From the NCBI GenBank assembly GCA_024349245.1, contig JALDNG010000007.1, positions 4,177,501-4,241,500 of the forward strand: a stretch of DNA of 64,000 nucleotides, given 5' to 3'. Below are positions 11,334 to 57,264 of this stretch, one piece after another (the stretch's first letter is position 1; each line of letters begins with the position of its first letter). A program made the translations under genes and the position numbers. Under the pieces are notes generated by a model. That model did not search any database, was not told the DNA's origin, and saw only the letters and a program-made list of their open reading frames with translations. The stretch is from Neodontobutis hainanensis. Taxonomy: Eukaryota; Chordata; Actinopteri; Gobiiformes; Odontobutidae.

Positions 11334-13477
11334 ACATATTCAGCTTTAATATTTGCTTTTATGTTTTTATATATTATTTATAATAAGCTTGAAGTTTTTA
11401 TGAAATAATATTGGTCTTGTCTAACTCTGACTTCTAACTCACATTTCCTTAGAGCCTTCATAGCAGATACAAACGAAAATGAATGGTGTCTAAAATATGG
11501 TTATTGATTTACCGCATGACCTTTGGTTGACGGGGCCTTCATAAATAACTTTTGTACAAACCGTCAATAGTCGATTAGTTGATTGGAATGACAATTTAAT
11601 AGCTATGCCTGAATCAAAGCATTATAGTATTTAACTTCAGTTCTGTGTTTATGTCTGTATGAGGCCATGCTACAGTCTGCTGTTGTACATTTGACATCCA
11701 TCCATCTGGTGTTTTGCTTGATCTGCTCTCACAACCAGCCCCTAGTGTGAGACAAATGTTTCCATCAACCCACAAGCAACACTTGCAGTGGCACCGAGCC
11801 TCCATGAAGGCGTCATCATTACCACTTCCCCCCATAGACCATAGCTTCTTCTGATGATCTGTCACTTAGAAAAGAACATCAGTGTTTCACACTTAAACGT
11901 ATTGTACAAGCACTACTGGGTTAAACATTGACATTAGAAAACTACTTCTTACATATTCAAAGTTGAAATTATGCAATCTGTGTGATATTGTGTGAATATT
12001 ACCAAAATAATGAAGGGCCTCTATGTTGTTCATGGGAGTCTATCACCACTCTAGTGCCACCAGGGGGCAGACTGGTTTCATGATCAGGGGTTTAAAGTCA
12101 AGTGACCTGTTAGGTCAACTCAAAACAAATACAATGCATACAGAGGAGGAAAACTTCAAGAATAATCAGATTTAATTTAGCACAAAAATAAACCCATAAT
12201 GCTTTTGACTGTGATTTTGTTGTGGTCCAGATATGCAAATGTTTTAGTTATAAATAATACATTTAGTCAGCTCATACATAATGAGAAGATAAACGTAGTA
12301 GAAAGAAGAACATGACAAATCTACCGTTAGAACATTTCTTTTCTTTAGAAAGAATTGCAGTCACCCACAAACACATAAGGCATGTTGAATTTATTTCCCC
12401 TGCACCTAAGTGGAAAATGCAAACACATAAATAAACAAATAAATAACAAACAAGTAAACAGAAGTTTTACAATACAAACAAAGCATCCGGTTTATATAAC
12501 AGACAGCCAGTTAAGTACAGACGTGGGACACGCTCCAAAAGCAAAGCCTCACAAAAACACAACCGTAACAACCTTTGATCATCTCTGGTAAGCTATGCAT
12601 TATTATCCAAAAAGCTTGTATACAGTGACAGGCTATTTTGTAAATGCCCTGTTTGATTCAGTGAAATACACTATTGGCCACACATGCTAAACCTTAAGGC
12701 CTTTAAATGAGCCAATTGACAGATTCAGAGACAATACAAATATAAGGAGAGAGAACAAGTACAGTGTCCAGTCTCACATGCACAACATGCCACAGATGTG
12801 TGCATGCAGGACAAGTCAAATATTTCAAATGCTACATTTTTTTTAAAGTTCCAAACGACATTTTTATTTTTAGAATATAGTTCAACAGATTTCTTGCCAT
12901 ACAAGAGCCTGGGATGCAAAATCCAACATAAGAGAGTTAAGCAATCTAATCAATATTCACAGCATAAAAATGTATTCACCAGTTTTACAAAAATAACAAA
13001 ACTATCCAATGAAATAAATAGCATGGTAATTACAGTAATGCTCATACTGTCACTCAGCAAAGCTACATGTGGAAGAGTGTAAAAACTGTCCAGCCTGTGT
13101 CCAGTTGTACACACCAACTCAGCACATTTGTAAAGGACAGTTTGTCAAGCTGCACACAAACGCTGCAGAAGCTTTGGGGCAGATTAAACACCAGAGGGAT
13201 ATGCTTCACTGAATTTACACTAACATGCTACTGTTACCTATGACCTGTTGAACCTAAGGGCCTCTATAAGGGATGATCTAAGGAATTAAACAGTTTAGGA
13301 AGAAAAGCATTTTATAAGGTTGTTTGCCAATTGGAAAATTGACCTTTAGACTATTAGAAGGCACCAAAAAGATAATTATCTTTACAGATCATTCATGTGG
13401 ACATCATATTAAAAAACAGACCATTCTTAGGTGAAATACAGCAAGCTGTTTCACATTTTGTACGTATCACATTTTTC
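11334..13477. other. Spacer between rasgrf2 and ckmt2
   Basis: AT-rich non-coding sequence containing the CTCF motif at 12057. An AATAAA in the rasgrf2 sense at 12395-12390 may be a distal poly(A) site, so part may be extended rasgrf2 3' UTR. No other gene or known repeat was recognised. Confidence 0.5.
12057..12070 (+). promoter_or_regulatory. Strong CTCF-type motif between rasgrf2 and ckmt2
   Basis: The plus strand reads CCACCAGGGGGCAG within agtgCCACCAGGGGGCAGactgg, agreeing with the vertebrate CTCF core at every position. It lies between the 3' end of a brain-type gene and the promoter of a muscle-type gene, where an insulator would make sense; that role is inferred. Confidence 0.65.
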
Positions 13478-14180
13478 TTTATTTTTATAATGTGTTAGTA
13501 CGTGACAGCTGAAAGCATACTCAACCCACTGAGGATGCATAGAGGCTTAGAGAGCCAACCTGTCTGAGCGAGGCATTAAACTCAGGGATCAGTGATCAGG
13601 TTGAAGGCCATTTGCACAATTATATTATAAGCTCAAATCATGCAAGTTTATCAGAGACCATCATGACAAAAGCATTTAGGGGCTCTAGCTCCAAGACATG
13701 ATACAGAAATGCACAGGCAACAGAACAAAGACAACAGCACAGAGACACTCTGAGACGTCGCTCTGGCACTCTATCTGTATATGCTACATCTCTGTAAAAT
13801 CCACTGTGCTGAATCCATTTCCACTGTTCAGCCTCTCCAGCTCTCTCTGTCAGGCTGTCTGACCAATAATACACTGCTCTCAAGAATGATGTGTGCACAG
13901 CAGCATGCCATTCGATCAAACCTTCTCTTATTGAAGTCAACCAGCTCAGTGCCTTACAACTGTCACTTTCCTATCATCACCCTCCGAGTACCACAGCATT
14001 AAAACGCCTTACGCAGCTGACTCTCAAGTCAGCTGAAATCTCTCCATAACATCAGTCTTTCTTATTTTCATGCACACAAAGCTGTCATAACATTGCATTG
14101 CTCTTTCATCTTTGCTGATGAGATCATATGGGCTAGGGTCCAGGTTTGGCCAGTGCTCACTGGCCAATAACAGCCCTCAC
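13478..14180 (-). other. rasgrf2 3' UTR with candidate poly(A) signal
   Basis: Downstream of the rasgrf2 stop (14183-14181) the first clear AATAAA in its sense is at 13483-13478, giving a UTR of roughly 700 bases. A longer UTR using later hexamers is possible. Confidence 0.45.
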
Positions 14181-46665
<32,485 letters not shown>

Positions 46666-47110
46666 TTTGCGCAAGATGAAAAGGGGCACTGCCGGAGCTG
46701 GGCTTTTCTTCAACGTGAATCCATGTTTGCAGGAGTCGCGTGGAAACTTTTCCAGCGAGAGACGCAGTGCTCAGCGGTGCCAAGGCGCACACAAAAGTTG
46801 CCCCGTTATTGCACAGGAACACATTGCAAAGATGCCGGAGTGCGGTGCGCACTAAATGGACCCCATGCCGCTGCCACCAGCGCAGAGCCTTCACTAAACA
46901 AGTAGATGAGACAGAGAGGCGTGTGTCCACAAAGGGAAAGCCCTCAAGTGGATACGAGTGCCACTAATACACAGTAGAGAACACGTCTTAATCGGCTTTC
47001 ACCAGGGTAACTCTCGTGCGCGCTCCAACACGTCATGGCATTGCTCTCTCGCTCTCCCCGGTGATGCGCGCTCCTCCTGGAGTTGGCGGATTTAAGGGCG
47101 GAGCGTATGG
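46666..47110 (-). promoter_or_regulatory. rasgrf2 5' UTR and CpG-rich promoter
   Basis: GC and CpG rise sharply between about 46.4 and 47.1 kb (gcgcgctc, cgcgccacc, cgctctccccgg) against an AT-rich background, so a CpG-island promoter is likely. A CRE-like TGACGTG occurs on the minus strand at 47035-47029. No TATA box stands out. The transcription start is not determined. Confidence 0.6.
46710..46724 (-). promoter_or_regulatory. Possible upstream ORF in rasgrf2 5' leader
   Basis: A minus-strand ATG in strong context (aacATGG) begins a five-codon frame, M-D-S-R-stop, ending 44 bases before the main ATG and out of frame with it. If the leader includes it, translation of rasgrf2 could be damped. 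Confidence 0.4.
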
Positions 47111-47755
47111 GCTAAACGCTATGGATAGTTATGGAAGTTTTTTTTCAGCGATTTTTCGACTGAGTTGCACTTTAAAGGCAGACGGCTAGGTCTTTATTAA
47201 AAGGATATAAATATGTCGGTTCAAGCCACAATCTTAGTTGTGCCTTGAGTAATTTTTATAACAATTATATACTTTTAATTATCAAAAATTTTAAGCCACA
47301 GGGCAAATGACACGGTTTACTAGCGGATAAAACGCAGACAGCTATCACTTACTTCTTTGAGAACCATCCATTAATAATAGTGTCTGTATGTCTTGTAGGT
47401 CTTCCTTGTAGGTGAAGCAAGTGCAGAACTGGACAAAACTGACATTTTGCACAGAAGCCAAACAAAACCCTGCATGGCTTTGTGTGTGATTGAGCTCAAT
47501 GTAGTTTGTTTATATCAGTTTATTCACACAGACAGTCATGGTACTGTTGGTGAGACATTGATCAGTTGATGTGAAATAATAGTTCACAATATATTAAGTT
47601 ACAAAACCTAAATACGTGAACTTTTTTATAAGAGTCACTTGCAAAGTTAGCCACAGTAGACCGTCACTACTTCTTTGAGCTTGGTAGATTCATAATGGTT
47701 TACCGGCTCCTCTCTTCATTGTGGACTGTGGAAGTGCAGGGTTTGTGTTGAGGGT
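47111..47755 (-). other. msh3 3' UTR and short spacer before rasgrf2 promoter
   Basis: An AATAAA in the msh3 sense lies at 47524-47519, about 232 bases after the stop. If used, only about 0.4 kb would separate the msh3 transcript end from the rasgrf2 CpG island. Confidence 0.45.
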
Positions 47756-50700
47756 TTAAGAGCTACTTGACCGCTGCCATTCCATGAGTGCAGATTTGTC
47801 TTCAATTCTCCATAGATCTTTGAGGAGTTTCTTATTGTTCCTAGGAAAAACAAACATAACTCCTAAATACATTAATAGAATTTTTGTAACCAATATTAAC
47901 TTTATGAATGTCAGAACCAAATGCCCAAGTAAAGAAGCTGATCCCTCAGCTCATTTTCTCTGTGTCTCATTATTGTACTCAGCATGGTTTCACTCAACAA
48001 AAGGACAAACATTTCATATACTGGGATTACACTGACAGTGACATACGGCTGCGTGTACAACGTCGCAGACAGATATTTCATATGGTAAGGATTACTTGTG
48101 CTAAGCAACTCTCATCCCCCAGCAGGCTGTCTGTAACAACGCCACAAGATGTTGAGTACAACTTTATACAGGTAAGACTGAAGACGCCATCAGTTAAAGG
48201 TTTTTGAAGCATCTCACTAACATTTCTGCTTCATCACCGTATTACAGTGATAATGATATTAATGTTAGACTGCTCTACAGTTCATCAAGAAGTTTTTGAT
48301 TCCAGTCATACAAGGACTAACCAACATTAAACCTGTTATATTTTTTTTATTCTCATGTGTTATCAGCAAACAGAACCCAGGCACATTTTAATACATACAG
48401 TAAAATAAAGTGTTTTCTATATACATTTAATTTAGCATTAGTGTTGCTGCTTCTAAATCTTATTTTTTGACAACATTCCAAGCCATCAGCTATATTTGAG
48501 TTAACCATTCATTTCCTCTAAAAATAATATGATAAACAATTAAAAAAAAATAAGTTTAATCAGCAACTTCCACACTGAACTTATGTCTAAATGTGATGGT
48601 ACTGTTGTATTGTTTTCTTTTTGGAGATGTTTGAATTATTTCATCTTTTCTAACAACTACATTGACATCAGGGAAACCAGAAATGTTGATCTGTCCTTAG
48701 TTTAAATAAAAAACACATTGTACCTCTTGTTATTCACCATGTTCTCCAGCTCTTGGGCCTTACGAGCTGCCTTGTGCAGTATAGCATCGGGAATGTCAGC
48801 CAGTCGGGCTACATTCAAGCCATAGCTCCGTTCAGCAGCTCCTTCAGTTAACTGATACAGGAAGGTAATAAACTCAGGTTGACCATCTTGATCTGGTGCA
48901 GAAGCACACAAAAACCACAAATAAAAATTGAAAACTCTGTTAAGTGTGAGGACCAAATTAAAATTTTCTGTCCACAAAACATATACATGCTTACAGTCTG
49001 TATTTTCAGGTTCATTGAGCAGGAACGCCATGTGGCAGTTGAAGACATGTTCAGGATACAGTCGCTCCAGCTCACTCAGAAGAAGGTAATGGGTCACAAA
49101 CAACGTAAAGGACTTCACCTAAAAATACACACGTGGATCAAGACATTTTTGGAAATTTTATATGGCATCTTACTCTAAATCCTAATCAGCCAGATGTTGA
49201 GAAAATGTCATTCATATGAGCAATGTCTTCAGACAGCCATCATGGGAAAAGTATAAGTGCATTGCTACAGTAATGATACTTTCTTTGACACCGGCAAAGT
49301 TTGATCTGACTGATAACAAGTGTTTGTTAACAATTAAACATCGGGTAATAATAAAAAGTGAAGCAAACCCTTAAATTAATTCAAGTATTTTTTAAAAGCA
49401 ACTGTCACCCAATATAAATCTGGGATTTTAGAGTGCCTATCTTCCCCTTTTCCAGCAGCAAAACCTAACATAGCCAATGGTAACTTAATAGCTGCCAATG
49501 TAATAAAAATAAAAATAAAAACATAAACCATTTTACAGAATCTGTTCTTTATTGCTGTGTAAGTATTACCAGTATTAATCCATACAGTATTTATGGATTA
49601 TTACAGAACATTCTCCACAATAAGGTTTCTCTTCTTTGCAGTCCATCATTTTCTTCTGAAAACCCAGGAGAGAAAGTCACCCACCTTATAGCACCTGTCC
49701 TCCTTCTGTTATTTCTTAATCTCTGTCAGAACAGGGAGCTACCCAAAGGCTATGTGATTGAATAAAGCTGCAGAATACATTTGCTTTCTGCTTTTTCTTT
49801 TCAGAATAGAGGTTGTGTCCTATATTTATACAAAAAAAAACAGTCATACACAGAACAGAACATACAGAAAAAGCCAGCTAATGTCCTACTATTAATAATG
49901 ATTAGTGCTGACCACAGTAAAAAAACAGCATTATGTGTTACATGACAGCACAGACAGGAGGCTGCAGGACTCAGCCTGCTCCTGCCAAGCACACAGTCCC
50001 ACAAAGGTCACATGTCATGAGAAATACATCCCTCTGAGAGAGACACAAGCACACAGTGGACACACACAGCCTCAATCAGTCCTGTCCACCTACACTGTAG
50101 GGTCAAACAACGAGCATTGTCAAGAGAGTTTGCAACCTAGATAACGCTGTGATTAAGTGCTAATGGTTGGACATTTGCATGCCACCCCAGGGTGCACTGA
50201 TAGCATTGTTCACGCAATTAGTGCAAAGACCATGAATCAATCGGTCGCATATTCAATTATAGGTTGATAGGGATCCAGCGAGGACATTGCACTCCAACAA
50301 TCAAAATATGTTACCAGTTACCATTATTAAAAAGAAGATTATGATGGACATTGTGCAAAACAGAAGAGGATATCTGAAAAGCTTAAACAGTAAAAAGACC
50401 TCTGATGTGCTTATGACAGTGTTGTAGTGGAAAACTAAATAAATTCAAGTCAAGTCTAAGTTGTAAGTTGAAGTACAAGTCCGAGTCCAAGTCAAGTCCA
50501 GGTTCAACTCAAGTGACCAAAGTTTATTTTGATAATATTGTGGTGGCAAAACTGGGATTTTAGTTTTTATGATGTAAGTAGGCCTGCTAATAACAATTAG
50601 ACTATACTGTATGCCTATATTTTTTGTATTTATTAATTAAAATTCACTCACAGGAAAGGTTTAATGTAAAGTGCTCAGCTTCACTCCGACAGCAGCTCAC

Positions 50701-53700
50701 ACTGTGCAGGGCCACAAGCAACAGATAGCAACGGTGCGGCGTTGCTGCTGAGCGCTACCCAGAAGTCTCTGAGTCCAGGTCATCAATTCACAAGTCCAAG
50801 TCGAGTCATTAATCTTTGTGTCTGGGAATAAACAAGTCCGACCCCTCAAAAAGCACGTTTGAGTGAGCTGAGTCATTGAGGATTGTGCTCAAATCCTGAA
50901 AATAAGCCCTGCAACTGGTCAGTTCCTGTCTATTTTAAAAGGTTAACACAATTGCTCTTTTACTTAAGTAAAGAAAAAAGAAAATAGTGGGACATCAATT
51001 TAATAAGAACAATCAAAAATCTATTTAACATTATTGATATTAATGGTTCTTTGTTTTCCTGTACAGACATTGGTGAAGGTTTTGTTTGATTTTTGTTTTA
51101 ATGATTAAAAATTGTAAGGGGGCGTGATTATATAAGTTCACACATCAAACCGCTTCCTTTCAGACATTGATATTTATATTTCAAATAAATGTGTATTTTT
51201 GTTTGTTTTTATGTTCAACACAACATTGAAAAATAATTAGCAATAAAAAAATAAAGAAAGAAGTAACGGCCCAGATAACATAAACCCTGTTAACAAAATA
51301 ATGATAAAGAAGAAGTTATTCATGATGTTGGGAGAACATCAGTGAGCTGGGAACAGTCACCCCATCTTGCTTGTTCATTCTTATAATAAGAACCACCGGG
51401 GTGCTTCTTTTGGTTTTCTGAAGCTGAAACAATCGGCTAGAGGTGTCAACACGCAACCACTGACTGTGTGTCTCATTTCTCTGCCTCTAGCCAATTAGAC
51501 ACAAATTCGATTCACACACATATTGCACACATTGCTGGTGTTTTCACTTCACAACTAACCAGGCTCTGAATGTGCATTAAAGTGGAGTTGAAGCCTGGGT
51601 TAGTCATGTAGAGCTTAGGTGACTCTGACCTTTTAAGAAAGGCACGGTTTGTCTTGAGTTTCCTTCTAACATTCGGCTCATGTATCTTAACATGCATTGG
51701 CAAGCACTGTCAATGTCACATTTTATAGAGGTTTTTAGTTAAGAAATGTAACCCAAACTTTTTTGGTTAATCGTTTGTGGAAGCCTCAACAAATGTCAAA
51801 CACTGCCCTTAAAGAGATAACACCCGGTGTAAGGAGGAAACCATGAGGAGAAATACAGTAGCAATCATAGAGAAATCATTTATTTGTAGTGCAATGTAGA
51901 GTACCAGCAGTAAGCAGTGAGGCAATGTTTATATTACTTCAGTAAATGTCCCAATAATCTAAACCTTGGATCACTTTGGCAACCCATGTACATAGGCAAA
52001 AGATTTTATTTAGGGTGATTGTAACTAGGTCCGTAGCTCACAAATGACATTAAAGAGTGCAGTCACCCTGCACTTGAAAGCATCTCCCCAGTACAGAATG
52101 CAGTGGAGCAGAGTCGCTGCGTTTTGGTGCATCAAGCCACTTACGCACAACAAACATGACATTCTTCTGAATACACCGATTACTCATTAGTGTAAAGCCA
52201 AAAGACAGCTTTAGGCTTTGAGGAAAGTTGTATCTGTAGTACTATTACATTGTGGCAGATAATTCTCATGCTGGGGTCATGTACTGACAGACAAATACAT
52301 GTTGTCCCGTTCTCAGCTCTGCTTTTCTCTATCTACATCAAGGTTGACTCTTTGAGAGCTGTTATGAAACTTGTCTGCATCACTAAAAGGTGTGTTACTA
52401 TAACAACCAAGTCAAAGGAGGAGCAGCAATGCGTATGAGGAGGATGTCTGGGCATAGTAGGAGGATGGCAAGAGATCCAGTGTGTCCAGTGGATATCAGT
52501 TGTTGTTTTGTTTTTAAATGTAAAGTACATTTCTTTGAGAATGTTGCCTTTAAAAGCAATGCTTCTGACAAATCAATGTTGTTATGCAACAGGTAGTTGG
52601 GCTGTTTCCAAGCACAATTTTCAGTTTACTGCTATTTAAAAATTTAAGCATATTTACAGCAAAAGTGCAGAACCTCCATATTCTGTCTAAAGATAAATGC
52701 AGAACCTGCAAAATTAGACAACTAGCCCAATATCAACAATATTAGTACACAATACAGGCAAAACAGAAATTACCCAGAAGGCACCACTTACAGGCTTTGT
52801 AACCATGTGATGGTCAAACTCAAAAACTAATCAATGGTATCTGTCACAGTTGGCTAAGCTCAGTCGCTGAAGCTCTGCATCTGGGAGCAACATAAGGCCA
52901 AAATGTACACTTTGATAGTAAGATGTTAGACTCACATTAAAAATAAAAATATACACAACAATTAATCTCAGATTTTAAAGAAGCATATTGAATGTTTTAC
53001 TCAAATTGCAGGCACATATTTGCCTCAGGCAACAAAGTTATCACTAAGGTGTAGGCATATTTGCACCAAACCCTGTTGTGGTTTTCTGAATGCCGTAGTT
53101 GTATGATCTTAAAGCCCCTTTAATCAGTCAGTTGGTCTCAGCTACACATGACACACATTGCTGAAAAAAGCCAGAAAAAAGCATGGGTTTTATAAGATCT
53201 TAGTGAGGGGAGGGGTAGATGAATGAAGGCCTTTTATGGGGGTTTTCAAAATAACATACTGTCTCCTACTGAAACAATTAGGTATCTAGGGGTCTCACTT
53301 TTAGAGATGCTCTGCTGCCAAGGCTCTAAATGTGTTAACAAACAAATGACCATGGCATTTGGAGACCACACATTCACCAGTACGCACCTCTAGACTGGAG
53401 GCTGCTAACAAGCTAAATTGGCTTAGATTAAGATCAATGATCCAGCAGCAAATTAATTTATGTGTTGTTGTATGTGTCCCATCAGCTTGCTTACAAATAT
53501 CCTTGTTTGAATATTTATACAGGTTATAAATACATTTTACATTTTTATTCCCTGTGTTACTCCTTGATTGTAAACGAGGCAGGGTGTTTTATAAATAATT
53601 TTTCACTTTCTCGTTTAGCTAAACAAACAGAAAAGTTAACTACGGTTGGGTTAAAAAGGTTTACTGACTAACAAACATAAAACACGTACCTCTCTGATGA

Positions 53701-56700
53701 AGTATTCCAGTGTGGCATAAGCAATTGCCATGCCATCGTGGGTGCTGGTGCCTCGTCCTAGCTCATCCAGGATGACCAATGAGTGATCAGTTGCATGGAG
53801 AATTATGTCTGAGGCTTCGCTTAGCTCTTGCATGAAAGTACTCCGGCCTTTGTAGATGTTGTCCGCTGCACCCATCCTGTGAACCAGTTAGACCTTTTTA
53901 TGATATAGTATAGTTAGAAATTAAAGAAGAACATCAAAACTTGACTCCAGTAGTACGGAAGAGTATTGTACCTGTAACAAAATAATCTGTCAAGTTTGTG
54001 TCATTTAATCCTTACCAATTTCAGAAGAAAAATCACATTTTAACTAGATGGCGAGGTTTTAGAATACTCCTCTTAGGTTGTGATACAAAACAAGAGACTC
54101 TACAGTGACTCATCTGTTGAAACAACTAGAAGCACATGTTTTTCTTGGATTTTCTCACCTACATTTGTGTCATTTTCTGCCCTGGTTGTCTTTCAACAGG
54201 AGCTAACCCAGGTTACACCACAAGCCATATAGAGAACACATGTTGCTGCATTACATTAACCAATTTATGGCTTCTGTGTGCGTGCATGTCTAAGGGGCAG
54301 GGGAAATTATGTGGACTGGATGTTGATCACATTGCTAAAGGGATGTCCGAACGATATGAGATTTAGACACATGCTGCCCATTGGCTGATGAAGGGATGTG
54401 CAGTGTGCAACAATGATCCACCAGCTGGTTGTCCTGCTGGTACCATTCAGCCCCTTCCCACAAACACATTATCAGAATAGATTACGTTTATCATCAATTT
54501 ACTTGTTTTACCACATTAGATAATATTTAGATTTAGATTATACAACTTAAATATGTGGTATTAAAGCAATATCCAGAAAACAGTGCGATAGGAATCATGA
54601 TGGGGTCACTAGTCACCTTAGTTAAACACAAATATGTTGTTCCTTTGCCTTTATTCCTATAGGAAAATCTGTCATTGGTGTAAAAGAACTTGTAAACACA
54701 ACAGTGGATTCTAATTTATTGTTCTACCTGTGAAGGTATACATTATTACCCAAGTTTTTCACATTTAATATATTTTTTTCTTGCACAACATTTATTCATT
54801 TAGGAATCAACACTAACATTGATCAATCTGGGAAATTCAAGCTTTGAATACTTTAACATACCCCAGCTGTAGTTCCACACCAAATAGAATACAACAACTC
54901 TGCAGCTTTACTGGATGTTGCCCTTGCCATATTAAGCAAATTAGGTTTTGCTTGGCATTTGTAATTTTGTAAAGCAATGAAATATAGGTACTTAGGTAAA
55001 TCTGATGTTGGATGGTCTACTTCTCACTATAAAATCTGATATAGTTGCTGAAGATAAGCTACATTTTTAACCCTTTGAACAAGTACAAAAATATGCCAGC
55101 AGCTTGTGTAACACTTTAGCAGCACACTATGGTCGATTAGAGGTCCTTTTCAAAACACATTTTTACATTCAACTTCCTTTAGCTGTTTCCATAACGACCA
55201 TGGACAGATGCAAGAATGTGCTCTATAACCTTCAGGTCTCAATACCAATAGAAAAACACATTATTTTATAAGCAAGCTACCAGGAAATACACAAGCAATA
55301 GTATATAAGGTGACGATTAAAATATTTGCAACACAGTTGGGAATCTTTGAAGCAGTGTCACGTAAAGCAGCTCCCAGACAATTTATTTGAGCATCATCGA
55401 TAAGCAATCATGTGAATCATTTTAGACAGGATATCCCATTAGACACCTACGCACCATCTCATTACCTCAAACACAATGTCTGCTCACTCCGCTCTGCTAA
55501 AACTCACACTTGCTCACTCTGTCTCAGTCTTTCGCATAAACGCATTACTTCAAACCCTCAACCCTCAATGGAAATAAAACTGTCTTGCTGCTGTTATAGT
55601 TAACTTGATTTAGCGTTAAGTATCAAAGGAATTTTCTCCTTAGTTGTTGTCACAACCCTGAGCCGTTAGGTTTTTCATAAACCTAAAATAAAATTAGAAT
55701 TTTATACTTTAGACAACTGGCAGCATGACAACTGCTGCACTGCAACAATCTTTGCTTGTATGTTCATCTGATAAAAATAAACAATAAAAGTGCAAAATCC
55801 CAACATACATGATTATAAACCCACTGTAATAGTAGTGGTACAGTAGTGCAAGATATGGAACCTAAAATCCAGACATAACGACAAGCCTCTGGGTCCCACT
55901 GGGTTAATGTTTAAAAACATGCTTAGCCCACAAAAAGACAATTACACACATCTGCAAGCCATTAGGACTAATCACAGTAGAGTAGAGACCCTATACTGGC
56001 CTGTGCTCCATGCTAAAATGTAGTCAGGACACAAAACTTTATAGAGCCTACTGCTGCTCTCATTATAATGAGAATGAGAATAATCACCAGGGGAAAAGGT
56101 CTTCTTTAATAATAACCTATTGTGTGAAAGTTTCTGTAGCTAAAAAGACCCATGCCAAACCATGAAAGCGCAAAAGAGAAGACCTTGTCCAACAACCATA
56201 TTCTCTTTTCCCACTCACCCACTCCCTACTGTGTGGTGAGATTAGAAGGGATTATTGAAAAATACCACAAACATCAAGGTGAGTGAGCTGCTGGTCTCAA
56301 CAATGTACAACTATTTGCATTTTTTCTGTGTGACTGAAAAAAAGTCTGCAGATGTGAAAGATGTGAAGTCGGTCACTTAGTCAACTTTATTTCACTGCAC
56401 TTGCTCTGAATAAATGCAGATGGAAAACACTCATTGTTTAGTCCCCACGTGGGCCTTTTTTCTGATTTTGCTTCTTCATCCACAAGAGAAAACAATTCTA
56501 AGATATGATTTTCTTAATAAATACATGACAAGTGCTAAAATGACTGCAAAAAGCAGATGAACATTTGTAGCTTCTAAATTATCATGACTTACAAATACAG
56601 TATGTCGCATTTCTATGTGCACTGACTAATGAATATTTTCACATGTATTAAAAAAATAAAAAATAAAATAAACGATAGGTTAGCTTTTTTCACCTGATGT

Positions 56701-57264
56701 AAACGCCATCTAGTAGACCCAGCCGGGCTTCTGAGGCTGGGACATAGGAACCCATCTGAGCCATGACGCAAATGAGAGCCACCTGGCGAATGTAGGAGCT
56801 CTTTCCTCCCATGTTAGGACCAGTGATTATCATGGCTCTCCTGCCATCACCCTGGAGAAGGAAGAGGCAGAGAAACAGTGACATAGACAGAAGGCAAATG
56901 GGGAGAAAACCAGAATAGATATTTGCAGCCTGCCCTGCACATCTGAGGCAGTGGGTGGATTGAAAATTTGGCTCTTCTCTCATGTGCTTCTATGCAAGAT
57001 CAACCTACACCCACTCCACTAGTGAGCAAGGAATAGTGTATGAAGTTGTGCAAGATAGTGCAGTGAATAGATGGTTTGTTTGTGGACTACTGTAAGATTG
57101 AGTTAGTTTTTGGGGTTAAAGTTATTGCATATTCTTTCTTCTCTGGTACCTGTAGTTCTGTATCGTTGGGCACATATTGGTTCTGCTCCCCCATCAGAAG
57201 GTCTATAATGGGATGTCTACCATCTTTGATCATTATCTGGTGCTCACTGGGTCTCACTAGAGGC
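47756..57264 (-). CDS. msh3: msh3 exons encoding the ATPase domain and C-terminal helix
   Basis: Six exons. 57264-57150: IMIKDGRHPIIDLLMGEQNQ. 56851-56694: Walker A GPNMGGKSSYIRQVALI. 53876-53690: MGAADNIYKGRSTFMQELSE (ABC signature region) and Walker B / D-loop LVILDELGRGTSTHDGMAIA. 49118-48995: switch histidine in TLFVTHYLLLSELE. 48892-48724: GAAERSYGLNVARLADIP. 47840-47756: short divergent C-terminus. All catalytic motifs are intact, so this is a functional-looking gene. Confidence 0.95.

Noticed and set aside
10552..11408. Long His/Thr-rich open frames (plus strand) and Cys/Val-rich frames (minus strand)
   Set aside because: They are translations of a CA/GT microsatellite, open in several frames at once, with no splice or family support.
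46666..46713. Upstream extension of the RasGRF2 N-terminus (a frame starting at a TTG)
   Set aside because: The extension begins with a non-ATG codon. The ATG at 46665 gives MQKSVRYNEGH, the family's usual start.
47784..48207. Plus-strand open frames downstream of msh3
   Set aside because: They overlap the antisense of the last msh3 exon or intron and have no family match or splice context.
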